From positions 2,666,001 through 2,730,000 of the forward strand of contig CADCXD010000011.1 of assembly GCA_902806575.1 (NCBI GenBank): a stretch of DNA of 64,000 nt. Direction: 5' to 3'. The position numbers were made by a program, and so were the translations under genes. Positions 11,096 to 22,622 of the stretch are shown piece by piece. The notes under the pieces were generated by a model. The model saw nothing but the letters and a program-made list of their open reading frames with translations, was not told the DNA's origin and did not search any database. The first letter of the stretch is position 1. Each line of letters starts with the position of its first letter. This DNA comes from Jackrogersella multiformis (taxonomy: Eukaryota > Ascomycota > Sordariomycetes > Xylariales > Hypoxylaceae).

Positions 11096-12787
11096 ATGAA
11101 CCTCTCTCTGATCGATCTCCGCGCGGCGGCGCTCGCATCGCCGGTACCACTAACAAACCTCCTCGGCTCGGCATCATGGAAGCAGCTCGTCCTCCCCGCC
11201 GGCGTGCTGTACGTCGGACTATGCCAGATGCTCCGCTTCAACCGCGAGCGCTCCCTGCGGAAGAAGCTAGGCTACCCGGACCGGGCGTCGCTCGCGCGCA
11301 TGACCACCGTCGACGCCCAGCGTATCATCGACTTCATGAACGGCTGGGAGATGCCGCTCATCTCGTTCCTGTCTCTGCAGTTCGGCCTGTTCAAGGTTAG
11401 TCCGAACCCTCGCCCTAGATACCCGCACGGGATAGATGGCACGAAAGCTCGGAGGAGCTTCGGCGCCTGCAAGTTGGTTACCTACTGACGTCGGCGTGGT
11501 GGGCTGTTAGACCTACGGTGTAGAGAGCATAAGTCGCTTGCTCATGGCTACGGGGAACCTGACGGATCCGGTTAGGAGCCTCAAAAGGTGAGGGTTTCTC
11601 TTTTTTTTAATTTACATTTTCGCTATTGCAGTGGCCAAGCAGGCCACTAACCAGTCGACAGATTCGAAGATACGGCAGTCTTGATCGCCGAGTTTCTGCT
11701 CAATCCGCCGACCTTGGAACGGTCCTCGCAAGGCGTAGCGCGGGTGAACTTCCTGCACAAGAGGTACGTCAAGGAGGGTACGATCTCCAACGCGGACCTG
11801 CTGTACACGCTGTCGGTGTTCGTGCTGGAGCCGGTGCGGTTCGCGCGCATGTACGAGTTCCGGCCGATGAACGAGATGGAGGTGTGCGCCTTCGGCACCT
11901 TCTGGAAGAACGTCGGCGACGCCATGGGCATCGAGTACAAGGGCTTCCTCGCGCGCGCCGAGACGGGGTGGGCCGACGGCATCGAGTTCGCCGAGGACGT
12001 CGAGGCCTGGGCTAAGTCCTACGAGCTCGTCGCCATGAAGCCGAGCAAGGTGTGCGCCAAGCCGGCCAGGGCCCTGATCCCCATGATCGGGTACTGGGCC
12101 CCGTGGTTCGCGAAGCCGTTCGTCAACGACCTCGTGATCAGCCTGCTCGGCGAGAGGGCGCGCGAAGCTTTTATGTGAGTTGACGTCTTTCTCCGCGCCC
12201 CTATTTGCTTACGGTGCTTACGGTGCTTACTGTTCTGTGGGGGGAGTTCGATCTATGGACGGATTCTGTTACACTACCTAGATGGAGTGTTGCATTCCAT
12301 AAGATCGATTGGTTTCTTACACTCCCCCGCACCCTTTCCAAGTGCCATGTCGAGATAGAGATGGCTGTGTTTGACCAATTGCTGACTTTCCAGGCTGCCC
12401 GAACCCAACATCACGGCGGTTGCGGTAATGTACTCTTTCTTGTCGATCCGGCGCTTCGTCGTGCGGTACTTTGCGCTGCCGCGCTTCTTCGAGGTCAAGC
12501 GGGTCGGCAAGCAGGACCCGAAAACCGGACGCATAACGCAACGGATACCGTACGGGCACTTTCCCTTCTACACGAAGCCGACCCTCTGGAATCGCTGGGG
12601 CCCCGGAGCATGGGTCGTCTGGCTGCTCGGCGGCAAGGTTCCCGGAGACGATCCTGAGAGATTCATGCCCGAGGGATTCCTCTTTTCGGATATAGGCCCC
12701 GAGAACCGCATGGGCCAAGGCATCGAAGAGGCGGCGGCCGATGCTAAGAGGATCAAGGCTAACGGATGGACCGGTTGTCCGTTCTAA
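11096..12787 (+). CDS. MpaB-family ER-bound oxygenase (DUF2236, rubber-oxygenase-like)
   Basis: Four exons: 11096-11395, 11511-11587, 11662-12174, 12394-12787, giving 427 aa. The protein belongs to the family of MpaB/MpaB' (mycophenolic acid pathway) and bacterial latex-clearing rubber oxygenase, heme-binding enzymes that cleave isoprenoid double bonds. Evidence is the N-terminal membrane anchor (VLPAGVLYVGLCQML), a LQFGLFKTYGVESISRLL-like block spanning exon 1-2, RFLHK-type segment (ARVNFLHKRY, about 157-166), DLLYTLSVFVLEPVRF, CAFGTFWKNVGDAMGI, and a C-terminal YFALPRFF then FYTKPTLWNRWGPGAWVVWLLG. Family homologs share these blocks in the same order. The conserved FLHK His is a likely heme ligand (inference from the family). 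Introns have branch sites CTGAC, CTAAC and CTGAC. No prenyl-aromatic synthase or other MPA-pathway gene is adjacent, so the substrate is unknown. Confidence 0.86.
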
Positions 12788-15681
12788 GCCAAATAATAAT
12801 ACAAATACAGTAGCTATGACACTCGAAATCCTAGGAATTTTATCACCGATTAAAAACTCAGCTCCAGAGGTTTAAGGCATACAGTCGCTTTATCAGATAT
12901 CCATTTTCTATAGTTAATATATATTTTTACTTTCCCAAACGACGAGCAGATGGATACGATACTTTGAGCCAGCAATAGACTGACCAAAATTGACTGGAAA
13001 TAAACGTGAGCATGTAACAACACTATTTCCGACCGACAAGGACAACGGAATTATCGCAACTGGAGTTCAATATGCCAGGGACGAATAGACGAAAATTGTA
13101 AAGGCGCGTAAAGAAGTGTTCATCACAGCTAGGACAATCAACTCTCCAAAGCTGCTTGAGCTTTCTGATGGGTTATATGTTTAAGCATATATTACTGGAA
13201 TCTCTCGGTGTTGAAGTCGTTATTGAATAAAATATCGAGAAAATCATAGAAAGCCTAAGCCTGAGCCTGTCCTTGGGCAAGACACTTGAAGCATTCGCAA
13301 AGAAACATGAATATTCCGTCTATCGTGTCTTTTAATCACTTGCACAAGCTTATTGTTTCTATTATTCGTTTCCCGAGTCTATCAGACTCAACCCAGACGA
13401 ATTAAGGCCATCGGTGCTTTAACTTCTAGATGTGGATAGTTACTTTATCATCGTATTACTTCTTTCTCGCCCGCTATCGATCCTAAATAGGTACCTTACA
13501 AACCCTCTCGATCTAGAGGGCGCAAAAGTATGCACATGACACCGCCGTAGGTATTGACTATTTTTTAGGACGTGTTCCATGATGCCGCGTGAGATTAGTG
13601 GCGTCGTTAACCCACAGCTACATGTCTATTGCTGCTTAAATATGCGTGGCTGCGACGCCAGCATTATCCCTCCCACGCCACACGCAAACATACAGGCAAC
13701 GGCGTGTGGAATTGCCGAATTGGCTAACGGTATCATTAAGTCGGGCCTTTAGGGGATGTATGTACATAGGCTGGACGAAGAGCTGTGTCACCTAAGAGCC
13801 CCCAAGCAGCCCAAGAATTCATCATTCGGGTACACATGGATATGCCTAAGTTTAGGTACCTCTCAGCCTCTATAATAAGCTAGCCCAGCTGAATTTTGAT
13901 AACGATATATTTATGATCTTATGTTTGCTAGGACTCGACGTGAATAGGGTATGCCATACAAGGCCGAGTCTTACAGGGGCTTCAATGTCATCTCATAGGA
14001 GTGAACCTAGAAGCCTACCTAGGCAGCTAGGTACATGATCAACACGGCACGCAAGCCATAAAATCGGAGTTTTCCGATGTGAGATGAGTACCTGATAGAT
14101 TTAACCATCCCCTCGGGCTTAAAAGTCTTAATATGCCACATAAATGCATAACTGAGAATTACCTACCTACCTGGTAAGCTGCCTATAGGTTCGGTAGACC
14201 CGATTCGGCCGATAAAAAACCAGCTAGGGGCACCTGAACCCCGCAGTAAATACGGCATGGGTATTGCTGCGTGTGATAAAGAAGTCCTATGGATGTGCAG
14301 GTGTTGAAGAGGAAAAGGGGTTTCAAACGATGTACCTACCTAGAGCTGGAGATAAAAGATTTGTTACTGCATCGTAATGCAAGTATCAATACTGCAAGTC
14401 ACCTCGCGTCTAGGCCAGCCCTTTAAGAGGAGCGATGACATGTTAACGAGCCGGGCCGTCCCTTATGGTAAGCGAAACGGACTCCATACCTGCTATAGCC
14501 TATTCCTAAAAATACTTAGCTCTCCGAGTGAGGCTCGGATCGGTGAATTTTTGGCTACTACCGTAATCTATCTTCTGCCTTAGCTGCTTATTATGTATGT
14601 ACATAGCTGCATAGATAGGTAGTCTATGCAGATCTCTAACCGAGATACGATTAACTGTTCTCGATCAGCCCCCCGGCGGTGTGTCTAAGTGTGTACGCAT
14701 ATGAATTCACGACATATGAATATGATATATGATAGTCGTCTAACCGCTTGCGTACCTCGGTTAGGTCCGTGAGTACCCAGGCAGCCAGGTAGGTGGTTTA
14801 GTGAACGTGAATCGGCGTCGTCAGATTGTATCTTACCGTTTCCTTCTTTGCTTTACAAGGTAATCTCATAGAAGTAAACGAGAAGTGGGTAGATGAAGGA
14901 TATGTGTAAGATATAGGAGGCTGAAGAGAAGATACCTAATATATATAAGGTCGAATTAATATGCTCTGTATGACCTTGAGAGGTTTCGATGCTATGGTCC
15001 TGTGTAATAACATGGAGATCATCGAGTGAGGTTTTCCACCGAGATCGAACAGGGGTAAAGGGCCTCGATATTAAGAACGTGGCAACCAAGTATTGTGGCT
15101 GCTTATGTACATCAGCCGTTAATAATGAATTTAATATCTGCTCCAATGAGACAAGAGATCTCGAAGAACCTCCAACAAAATGCTAGGGACCCTGGGTCAG
15201 CGACACCGAGGAGATCCTAGTAAGATTCTACTCTTAACTGCACATGGCATTACCCATATAGCTAAAAAGCAATTCTTGTTTAGGAAGTTTGCGAAACTGA
15301 ATACGTTGTAATGCATGAGTAGATAGTATTGTGTGCCATTAGGAACCTTAGGTATGTGTCGAATACGATTTAAAATACTGTAGATTTTGCCAATTCCTAT
15401 GATATTACCTTGGTTGCCAACTACCTACCTCTAGTCGATGTCCTTCCCCACTTGGAACAAAGACGCCTGACTCGAGACTCACTGACTCGTACTGTTCTCT
15501 TCCTCGTTCTTTTCGGCCAACTCTTAACTTTTCTCTCCCCTCATTGATCTGACTTTGAATCGCTCGTTCTGTGGAGCAAGCATATTGAACACTACATTAA
15601 GAATTCAAGGCTTTAGACTTATAGTACTGACTTACACCAAGTGAGTGGGAGAGCGAGTAACTGAGAGAGGTAACAAGCAAC
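12788..15681. other. 2.9-kb gene-poor, AT-rich interval
   Basis: No frame with a recognisable domain or supported splice pattern. Short open frames (for example 14377-14583 plus and 14853-15146 minus) have no homology that I recognise. Scattered CCTAGGTA motifs occur near 14015 and 14160. The end of the interval contains the leader of the LaeA-like gene, pyrimidine-rich from about 15490. Confidence 0.5.
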
Positions 15682-17437
15682 ATGTCCGATCCATCTACCA
15701 AGACACCAGCGGTAGCGCCAACGGTAGCGCCAGAGACCAGCTCCTCGGCCGTTACAGATAAAGCGGCAGAATCAGCAACTTCATCATCAACACCAGCACC
15801 GGAAATAGTACCAAAAATAGCACTGGAACCAGTATCAGAATCAGCACCGGAGCCAGCATCGACCTTATCACCACCATCAACACCAGCGCCAGAGGCAGGC
15901 ACATCTTCAACGCCTGGGCCTACTAATCCCGATATTCTTCCCGCATCTCATTGGGCTCAAATACCGGTACGCTAGAAACCCGCTTCGAAGGACCACCTCC
16001 TTTTAAACATTCTAGGGGAAGGTCATTAATTGAGTATGGTCCTAGCACGTCGATGAGACCGATTATGAAGATTCTGCTTTTGGAGACGACAGTGCTAGTT
16101 CTACCGCATCACTAAGTGCCAGTATCCTCGAGTATCGAACTGTCCATGGCCGGACGTATCACAGCGAACGTGGCAACGCTCAATCCTGGTACGACTCTCT
16201 CCTGATCTTAGTCCTACACCACACGTCAATGTGAAACTTGCCGATACTAATTCTTGCTTTAAAGGAATCCTAATGATGCTTTACACGACGAAGCTATGGA
16301 TATTCTGTAAGTTTGCAATACTAGTTTGACCACTTATAAATTTCATAGCGCTGAATATTGATTGATAGCCATCATGCCTCGACGTTAATGCAAGACGGGA
16401 AGATTTTCTTGGCTCCGATTGGCGATGATGTTCAAGTAAGTGATTCCGCATCGAATCATAGGCCAGCGATTGTATTCTTAACAAGATGCAGAAAGTACTA
16501 GATGTGGCCTGTGGCACTGGTAAGTCACCACACGACTTCTCCGATTCTTAGTAGAAGTTCGTGTTAACTAATATATTCTATAGGAATATGGGCAATGTAA
16601 CTCGCCTACATTTTTATTGCTGATGGTTAACCTTAGCTAATTTAGTGTAGTGACTTTGCTGACCTATTCCCCTCCGCCGAGGTTACCGGTGTCGACATCT
16701 CACCGCAGCAGCCCCAATGGGTCCCGCCTAACCTGAAGTTCGAGGTAGACGATGTGACACTACCGTGGACCTATGAGCCTAACAGCTTTGACTACATTCA
16801 CTTGCGTTGGCTGACAGGCTCTATCCAGGATTGGTACGCACTCTACCGGGAGATATTTCAAACCTTGAAGCCCGGTGGGTACTTCGAACACAAAGAATCT
16901 TCGTGCCTGATCATTAGTGATGATGGCACAGTTGCTCCAGGATCTGCTATTGATCAGTGGGGGAAGGTGTTCACGGAGGCTGGGAATAAGTTCGGCCGGT
17001 CGTTCAGCGTTGTCGAGGACGACCTTCAAATAAGGGGTATGGAGGCGGCGGGTTTCGAAATTACTCAGGTGGTTAACTTGAAGGCATGTGGCAAACTATA
17101 GGTTAAGGAGCGGTATCAGGCTAACGCATCATCTACAGACACCTCTAGGACCGTGGCCGGCAGACAAGAATCATCAAGAGATTGGCAAATATAGCAGGCT
17201 TGCCATCGAGCAAGACGCTGAGGGTATGACCTCGCTACACGATCTTTATGTCATGTCATAATGTGCTCACTTTTCGTCGCAGGGTTTTTGATGTACATAT
17301 GGACCACGGTAATGGGTTGGTCCAGGGAAGAAATCCAAGTCTACGCCGCACACCTCCGGCGCGAGTTGCGTTCACCGAATATTCACAGCTACTATCGTCA
17401 AAAAGTAGTCATTGGTCGGAAACCGGTGGCATCCTAG
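15682..17437 (+). CDS. LaeA-like SAM-dependent methyltransferase
   Basis: Nine exons: 15682-15966, 16046-16188, 16265-16306, 16369-16435, 16492-16519, 16584-16596, 16651-17083, 17139-17223, 17283-17437; total 416 aa. It is a class I methyltransferase of the LaeA/UMTA-like group, widespread in Pezizomycotina; LaeA itself is a nuclear regulator of secondary metabolism. The N-terminal 95 residues are low-complexity Pro/Ala/Thr/Ser. Then come the family blocks: EYRTVHGRTYHS, WNPNDALHDEAMDILHH, SAM motif I LDVACGTGIWAIDFAD (about 182-197, assembled over three exons), TGVDISP, FDYIHLRWLTGSI, LKPGGYFEHKE, and a C-terminal LGPWP, GWSREEIQVYAAHLRREL. Exon 6 is just 13 nt. Intron 7 (17084-17138) begins with GC (AAG-GCATGT) and ends CTAAC...CAG. 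It is more likely a LaeA paralog than LaeA itself. Confidence 0.85.
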
Positions 17438-18268
17438 CTATGACACGGTCGAACTCGGGTTCAATTCATACGACCTACCTGCTTCTAATCGTTCTTAAAT
17501 GGGAGCTGCCTTTGAATATTTTCTTCTTTTGGAAATGCGGAAATTAAAGGAACAGACGGGCAAAGGGACCCGATCTGATGGAAAGGGAGTCGTGTAGTAC
17601 CGGTCTAGGTTACCTACATATTTCCATCTTCAAAAAGTGACCATGTTTTCTCCCTACCTGATCTAAACAAACCAGATAAATATATATATATATATATACA
17701 ATAACCCCATCGTACTTTTATGATGTTTACCTATATGTTAGCTTTATGGAATGGACAAGGAATATAATAAAATAATAAGCACGTGGTACATTAGTGAACA
17801 ATATTAAGCCTCGGGTTATATTCCTGACATTGAGATAATATAAATGTAATTTTTCAGGAGTCCTGGGTTGACTATTAAATCGCTTAAAGGACTCGCAGAA
17901 GTTTGTGGCTAAAACAACCATGACTTATGTGGTGGAAGGAAGCAAGCCGAGGAGATTCGTGGATAGTGACTAGGTGCATGGCACTGTATAACCAGCATAG
18001 ATAGGGCTTGTACCAGTGCGCTGCCACCACCTTGGTATCCATACGATGCTGTGTGCGATATGACGTGTATTTTTTGTTTCTTCAGGTGGTTGTCAGTATT
18101 ACCCCACGCGCTGAGTAAACTCCCCCATCCCCCAGAGCCAGGTAAATCAACTCGTCTACTTAAATTATATTCTTTCCAAACACTGGGTAATATACTAAGT
18201 AGTAGAGGCACCTCTACTACGACTCACTTATCTTCATATCTTAGTTGCCGCAAACACACACCAGTCTT
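17438..18268. other. Intergenic with (TA)n tract
   Basis: 830 bp with no called gene. A (TA)9 run lies at 17681-17698. A minus-strand frame at 17909-18211 has no domain and overlaps the likely promoter of the next gene. Confidence 0.55.
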
Positions 18269-19339
18269 ATGGAGCCGTCACAGAATGCTGGCGTTGACCA
18301 GCCTATTGACCAAAACCAGCCACATGAGCTTGGGGCAATTCTGCAAAATATCGACGAGCTCATGGAGGCAGCCCTCTCGTCAAATGATATTACCAATGCG
18401 GCTAATTTCGACGATACCTTACTTCGCTCTCACCAATCAGCTATGCTCGCGAGATTCAAAGACATGATGGTTACGATCCAGAGAAAGGCATCCAAGGCAG
18501 CACATGAGGTGGAGATGAAGTTAGGACCTAGTTCCCAACTCGGGAGCCACGCCATCGCTGATATATCACTGGACGATCTGGCTGGAGTTAGCGCAGAGAG
18601 TGAGCCAAACCGATTCTTAGGTTGCGCACACCTAGGTAGCAAGCACAGCTACAAGCTTCGCAATTTCAATCTTAGCGTCCCGAGTCCTCAATTATTAACC
18701 GATGAGGACGCCACCATACCGCCGCCACTCATGAATTCCAAAGATCCTGTCGTAATTCTACAGCCCACACTTCGGAACGTCTGGGTGATCCAGCACGCAT
18801 TCGCTAGACTACTGAAGCACAAGGAAGCCCTGATCAAGCAGTATCTCGCTTCTGTAGATCTTAGCGCCGGGATCAGCCGCAAATTTACACGAGAGTACTA
18901 TGAGGATCTCAGCTTGGCTAATCTACCATCAAAAGGCAAACTCGGCAACCTGCTCGATGTTAAACGCTCGTCATACAACCATGCGACTCACGACATGATG
19001 ATCCTTCTTGCCTTCATGGATGCCAACGGCAATCTTCAGTATATAGAAGCGGTCACTAATGATTCCAAGACAGAGTTGGATTCTACGAGTAACACCTACC
19101 TGATATTGCCCGCTGCTGAAGCAAGTATCAAGAAGTTGTATGATGTATATCGATCCCTCAGAAAAGCTACTTCAGAGCAACGCCGAGCAACCAAGGACAA
19201 GGAATTCGCGGCCAGGCTACCGGTAGACGCGGTAGACGAGTTGGAGAAGCAGTTCAACTTCGGTGGCAGCGAAGCACCCAGTCAGCCAAATGGAAGTAGC
19301 AGCAAAAAGCGCCGACGGATGTTGGATGACGACGAGTAG
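18269..19339 (+). CDS. Hypothetical protein with basic C-terminal NLS-like tail
   Basis: Single-exon open frame of 356 aa that I do not recognise. The frame is open 8 codons further upstream but without an ATG, so the start is set at the ATG at 18269 (MEPSQNAGVDQP). Features: an acidic, Gln/Asn-rich first 30 residues; a predicted helical segment around RFKDMMVTIQRKASKAAHEVE; a central globular-looking part (VVILQPTLRNVWVIQHAFARLLKHKEALIKQYLA); a segment MMILLAFMDANGNLQYIEAVTND; and a C-terminus with SSSKKRRRMLDDDE, which resembles a nuclear localisation signal followed by acidic residues. No signal peptide and no membrane helix. Codon use resembles the neighbours and the length is long for a random frame, so it is probably a real gene. 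A 5' UTR intron is possible because an acceptor-like TTAG lies at 18241-18244. Confidence 0.6.
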   Translation: MEPSQNAGVDQPIDQNQPHELGAILQNIDELMEAALSSNDITNAANFDDTLLRSHQSAMLARFKDMMVTIQRKASKAAHEVEMKLGPSSQLGSHAIADISLDDLAGVSAESEPNRFLGCAHLGSKHSYKLRNFNLSVPSPQLLTDEDATIPPPLMNSKDPVVILQPTLRNVWVIQHAFARLLKHKEALIKQYLASVDLSAGISRKFTREYYEDLSLANLPSKGKLGNLLDVKRSSYNHATHDMMILLAFMDANGNLQYIEAVTNDSKTELDSTSNTYLILPAAEASIKKLYDVYRSLRKATSEQRRATKDKEFAARLPVDAVDELEKQFNFGGSEAPSQPNGSSSKKRRRMLDDDE

Positions 19340-20521
19340 TAGAACTCATCGATGAGATTTAAGTTATCAATTCTGATAGGTCTAATGAGAAAGGGATGAA
19401 TATGTTGCAGAGCGAATTAAATCGGAAACAGTAGCCCTTATTTCTGATAAAGGCGTGTACCCAGAACGAGAGACATGAACTAATATATACCATATCGACA
19501 CGCATGATGATCTAAAAACATAAGAACTAGTTATATTCCGTAAACACCCACTCCTTTATACTCAATACATCACCAGAAAAAGGGTTGGAATGGGTTCGCA
19601 AGAGACCGCTGTAGTTTTGGATCCGAGGCTGTGGTTCCTTTTGACTTCTTCGGAGATTACTCATAGTAACAACTAAGAACTAACCCCGTACACCCCTAGG
19701 TCATGCAAGAGCATGGTGCTTATGGCGTCAACGGGCCTGTTAGTGGATCGGCTTGCCAAGTTTGACCAGTGTAATTTCCTTAAAAGGAAAACTACAGGTA
19801 GGTAAACAATGAAAACCAGAGTAGGAACCCGATATCAAGAAGGATCTGGCTACCTGCTCTTCTTTAGATTATACTCCTCGTATCCGAAATAATGCGAGTT
19901 GCGAATGAAATGACCTCTAACACCTAAATACTTGCCTTGCTTACCTGTACGGAATAGGTATACGATCCCTAGGTAGGTAGGTAGAGAATAAGAGAAGGAA
20001 AGTACAACACGGAAGGCCGAGGGTTACAACGTAGAAAAGTCATGGAAGGTATGCGCAACAACGGGGGACTATGATGGATCGGGGGAGGTGCGGGGTACGA
20101 CGTGGTACTGGGAGGCAGTTACGAGAACGACGAAAGGAAGAAAGAACGTATTATGTACTATATTTTCCTTATAGGAGGTGCCTACTATTGTGTACGTACA
20201 TAGTAGTAGAGAGCTCAGCTCATGAAAGCCTCGATTCCACAGAGGTAATCCATATTTACCTACCTAGAGGTACCTAATCTTCTTTATCTTTCGGTCAAGA
20301 GTCAGGCTAATGCAATCTGGATGACCGGGTTACATCCCTGGTCAGGTACGTGCTGATGCGTACCTACCTAGGTACCTAGTATTGCATGGGTGTAAGCCGT
20401 TGGTGGTGCCGTATAGATACAAAGGCCCCCGGGCTGCTGTCCAAATAATATTTTTGTCATTCTTCTACGAGTCCTTTCGGTAGCATCTACGACGGGCGGA
20501 ATCCCTCACGCGACCAGCGCC
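19340..20521. other. Intergenic, promoter side of GGT
   Basis: 1.2 kb without a supported gene. CCTAGGTAGG-type motifs at about 19969-19986, 20258-20277 and 20361-20380 are the only structured elements seen. Confidence 0.55.
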
Positions 20522-22276
20522 ATGCCGTCCCTTATGCATATCGCAGCCGCCGTCCTGCAAGTAGGTTTGTGGGCGCGTTCTGGGCTTGCTATACCAACCC
20601 ACAGAGAACCCAAGTTGGGCGCTGTCGCATCCGAAAATGCCGTCTGCTCTAAGATCGGTACCGGTTTGCTCCAGCGTGGTGGAAATGCCGCCGATGCCAT
20701 GGTCGGCACGGTGTTCTGTGTCGGAGTTACTGGCATGTACCATAGCGGTATTGGAGGCGGCGGCTTCATGCTCGTGCGCAGTAGCAGTGGGAAGTACGAA
20801 TTTATCGACTTCCGAGAGACCGCTCCGGCTGCTGCGTTCCAGGACATGTATAATAATAACACCGGGTTAAGTTTATATGGCGGTCTGGCAAGGTGAATCA
20901 CTCGGCTGAAATGAGTAACTGACGACCAAACGGAAGGCTAATGGAGTTGTAGTGGTGTTCCGGGTGAGCTTCGAGGGCTAGAGTATCTGCATAAGCACTA
21001 TGGAAGGCTGCCATGGGCTGACGTGATAAAGCCGGCTGTCAAGGTCGCTCGAGAGGGGTTTGAGGTGTCAGAGGATCTTGTCCGCTATATGAATTCCGTG
21101 ACACCGAACAGCAATTTCCTCACGGATGACCCGGCGTGGGCCATCGATTTCGCGCCGAAGGGCTACCGTGTCAAGCTAGGCGAGACCATGACGCGCAAAC
21201 GCTACGCCGACACGTTAGAGGTTATCGCTAGAGATGGCGCAGACGCATTTTACACGGGGGCTATTGCTAAAGCGACAATAGCAGCGTTGTCGAAGGCTAA
21301 CGGGACGATGACTGTTGATGACCTGAAGAACTACACGGTCGCCATCCGACAGCCTGCGAAGATCAACTACAGAGGCTATAAAATTACCAGTATCAGTGCA
21401 CCATCAGGTGGCGTGGTAGCGCTTAGCGCGCTAAAGATCGCCAGTGGTTTTGACGGATTTGGTGACCCTGCCAAGGTCAATTTAACAACTCATAGGCTGG
21501 ATGAGGCCATCAAGTTTGCATACGGTGAACGGACCAACCTGGGAGATCCCTTGTTCGTCGAAGGTCTCGATGAGTATCAGCAATCCATGCTCTCCGACAA
21601 GACCGCCGCTGAAATCCGCTCGAGAATCTCTGATGTGAAGACACAGAGTAATATATCGTATTACGACCCGGCAGGTTTAGAGAGCCTCGAAACGCCAGGC
21701 ACGAGCCACGTTGTGGCAGCCGATCATACCGGGTTGGCTATCAGTCTCACGACGACGATTAACTTGCTTTTCGGATCCCAGGTCATTGTCCCCGAGACTG
21801 GTGTTATCATGAACGACGAGATGAACGACTTCTCAATTCCGAACTCGTCTAATGCGTTCGGTTACATACCGAGCCCGGCGAACTTCATCCGCCCGGGCAA
21901 GCGACCGTTATCTTCGATCTCGGGAACCATAGTCGAGACCCGCGATGGGAAGCTATACTTCGCGATAGGGTCCGCCGGTGGCAGCCGCATTATCACGGCG
22001 ACAATCCAGAATATCCATCACGTTCTCGACCAGAACATGACAACAGCCGAGGCCCTAGCAGAGCCTAGGTTTCACGACCAGCTCAGCCCTACTCAGGTCT
22101 CATTCGAATACGCGTACGACAACAGCACCGTCGCGTACATGAAGTCCCTAGGACATAACGTCACTTGGGTAGCCCCTGGAGGAAGCACCGCTCAAGGCTT
22201 GCGGTTGTTGCCGAACGGGACGTTCGAGGCGGCCGGAGAGCCGCGGCAATACAACTCCGGTGGTTTTGCCGTATAA
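20522..22276 (+). CDS. Gamma-glutamyltranspeptidase, secreted
   Basis: Two exons, 20522-20892 and 20953-22276 (60-nt intron, branch GGCTAATGG), giving 564 aa. GGT removes the gamma-glutamyl group from glutathione and its conjugates; it is made as a precursor that self-cleaves into two chains. An N-terminal signal peptide is visible (MPSLMHIAAAVLQVGLWARSG). Family blocks include GNAADAMVGTVFCVGV, SGIGGGGFMLV, DFRETAP, and the autoprocessing site PGTSH with the catalytic Thr at about 374. Downstream are GVIMNDEMNDF, the glycine-rich SAGGSRIITA, and N-glycosylation sequons. The gamma-glutamyl-binding Arg is likely the R of DFRETAP. Length and motif order are normal for the family, so it is probably active outside the plasma membrane or in the vacuole. 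It converges with the DJ-1/PfpI gene 346 bp downstream. Confidence 0.93.
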
Positions 22277-22622
22277 ACGAAGGGCGTTTCTTGCGAGTAT
22301 CGCCTTTCGCTACTTGATATAGATTTTATTTATAACCAGCTTCTAATATGGTGCAAACTTGTGTAGGCAAGGATTTGACTTATACCTACCTAGTCTAGAT
22401 ACCAAAACTCCTACCCAATGGATTTACCTAGCGATTATGCATTGCTTACGTCTTAGTCTAACCACCTATTCAGATTGATAAATGCTACTAACCTTAAGAA
22501 ATCAAGTCTCGGGTACCGCTTTAAGATCTGATATCCGAAAGTAGTGTAGGTCAATGAAATTACGAGCTAATAAAGCCAGGGGGTACTCCTGGATTCAAAC
22601 TACATTCAGGTACGTAGGTAGG
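22277..22622. other. Convergent intergenic gap
   Basis: 346 bp between the 3' ends of the GGT gene and the DJ-1/PfpI gene. AT-rich; nothing beyond the expected 3' UTRs and a TACGTAGGTAGG motif near 22612 is seen. Confidence 0.55.

Noticed and set aside
14853..15146. 97-codon minus frame in the 12.8-15.7 kb gap
   Set aside because: Hydrophobic, AT-driven composition with no recognisable family or splice partners.
18051..18467. 138-codon plus frame overlapping the hypothetical gene at 18269
   Set aside because: Out of frame with the longer, better-composed gene and covers its promoter.
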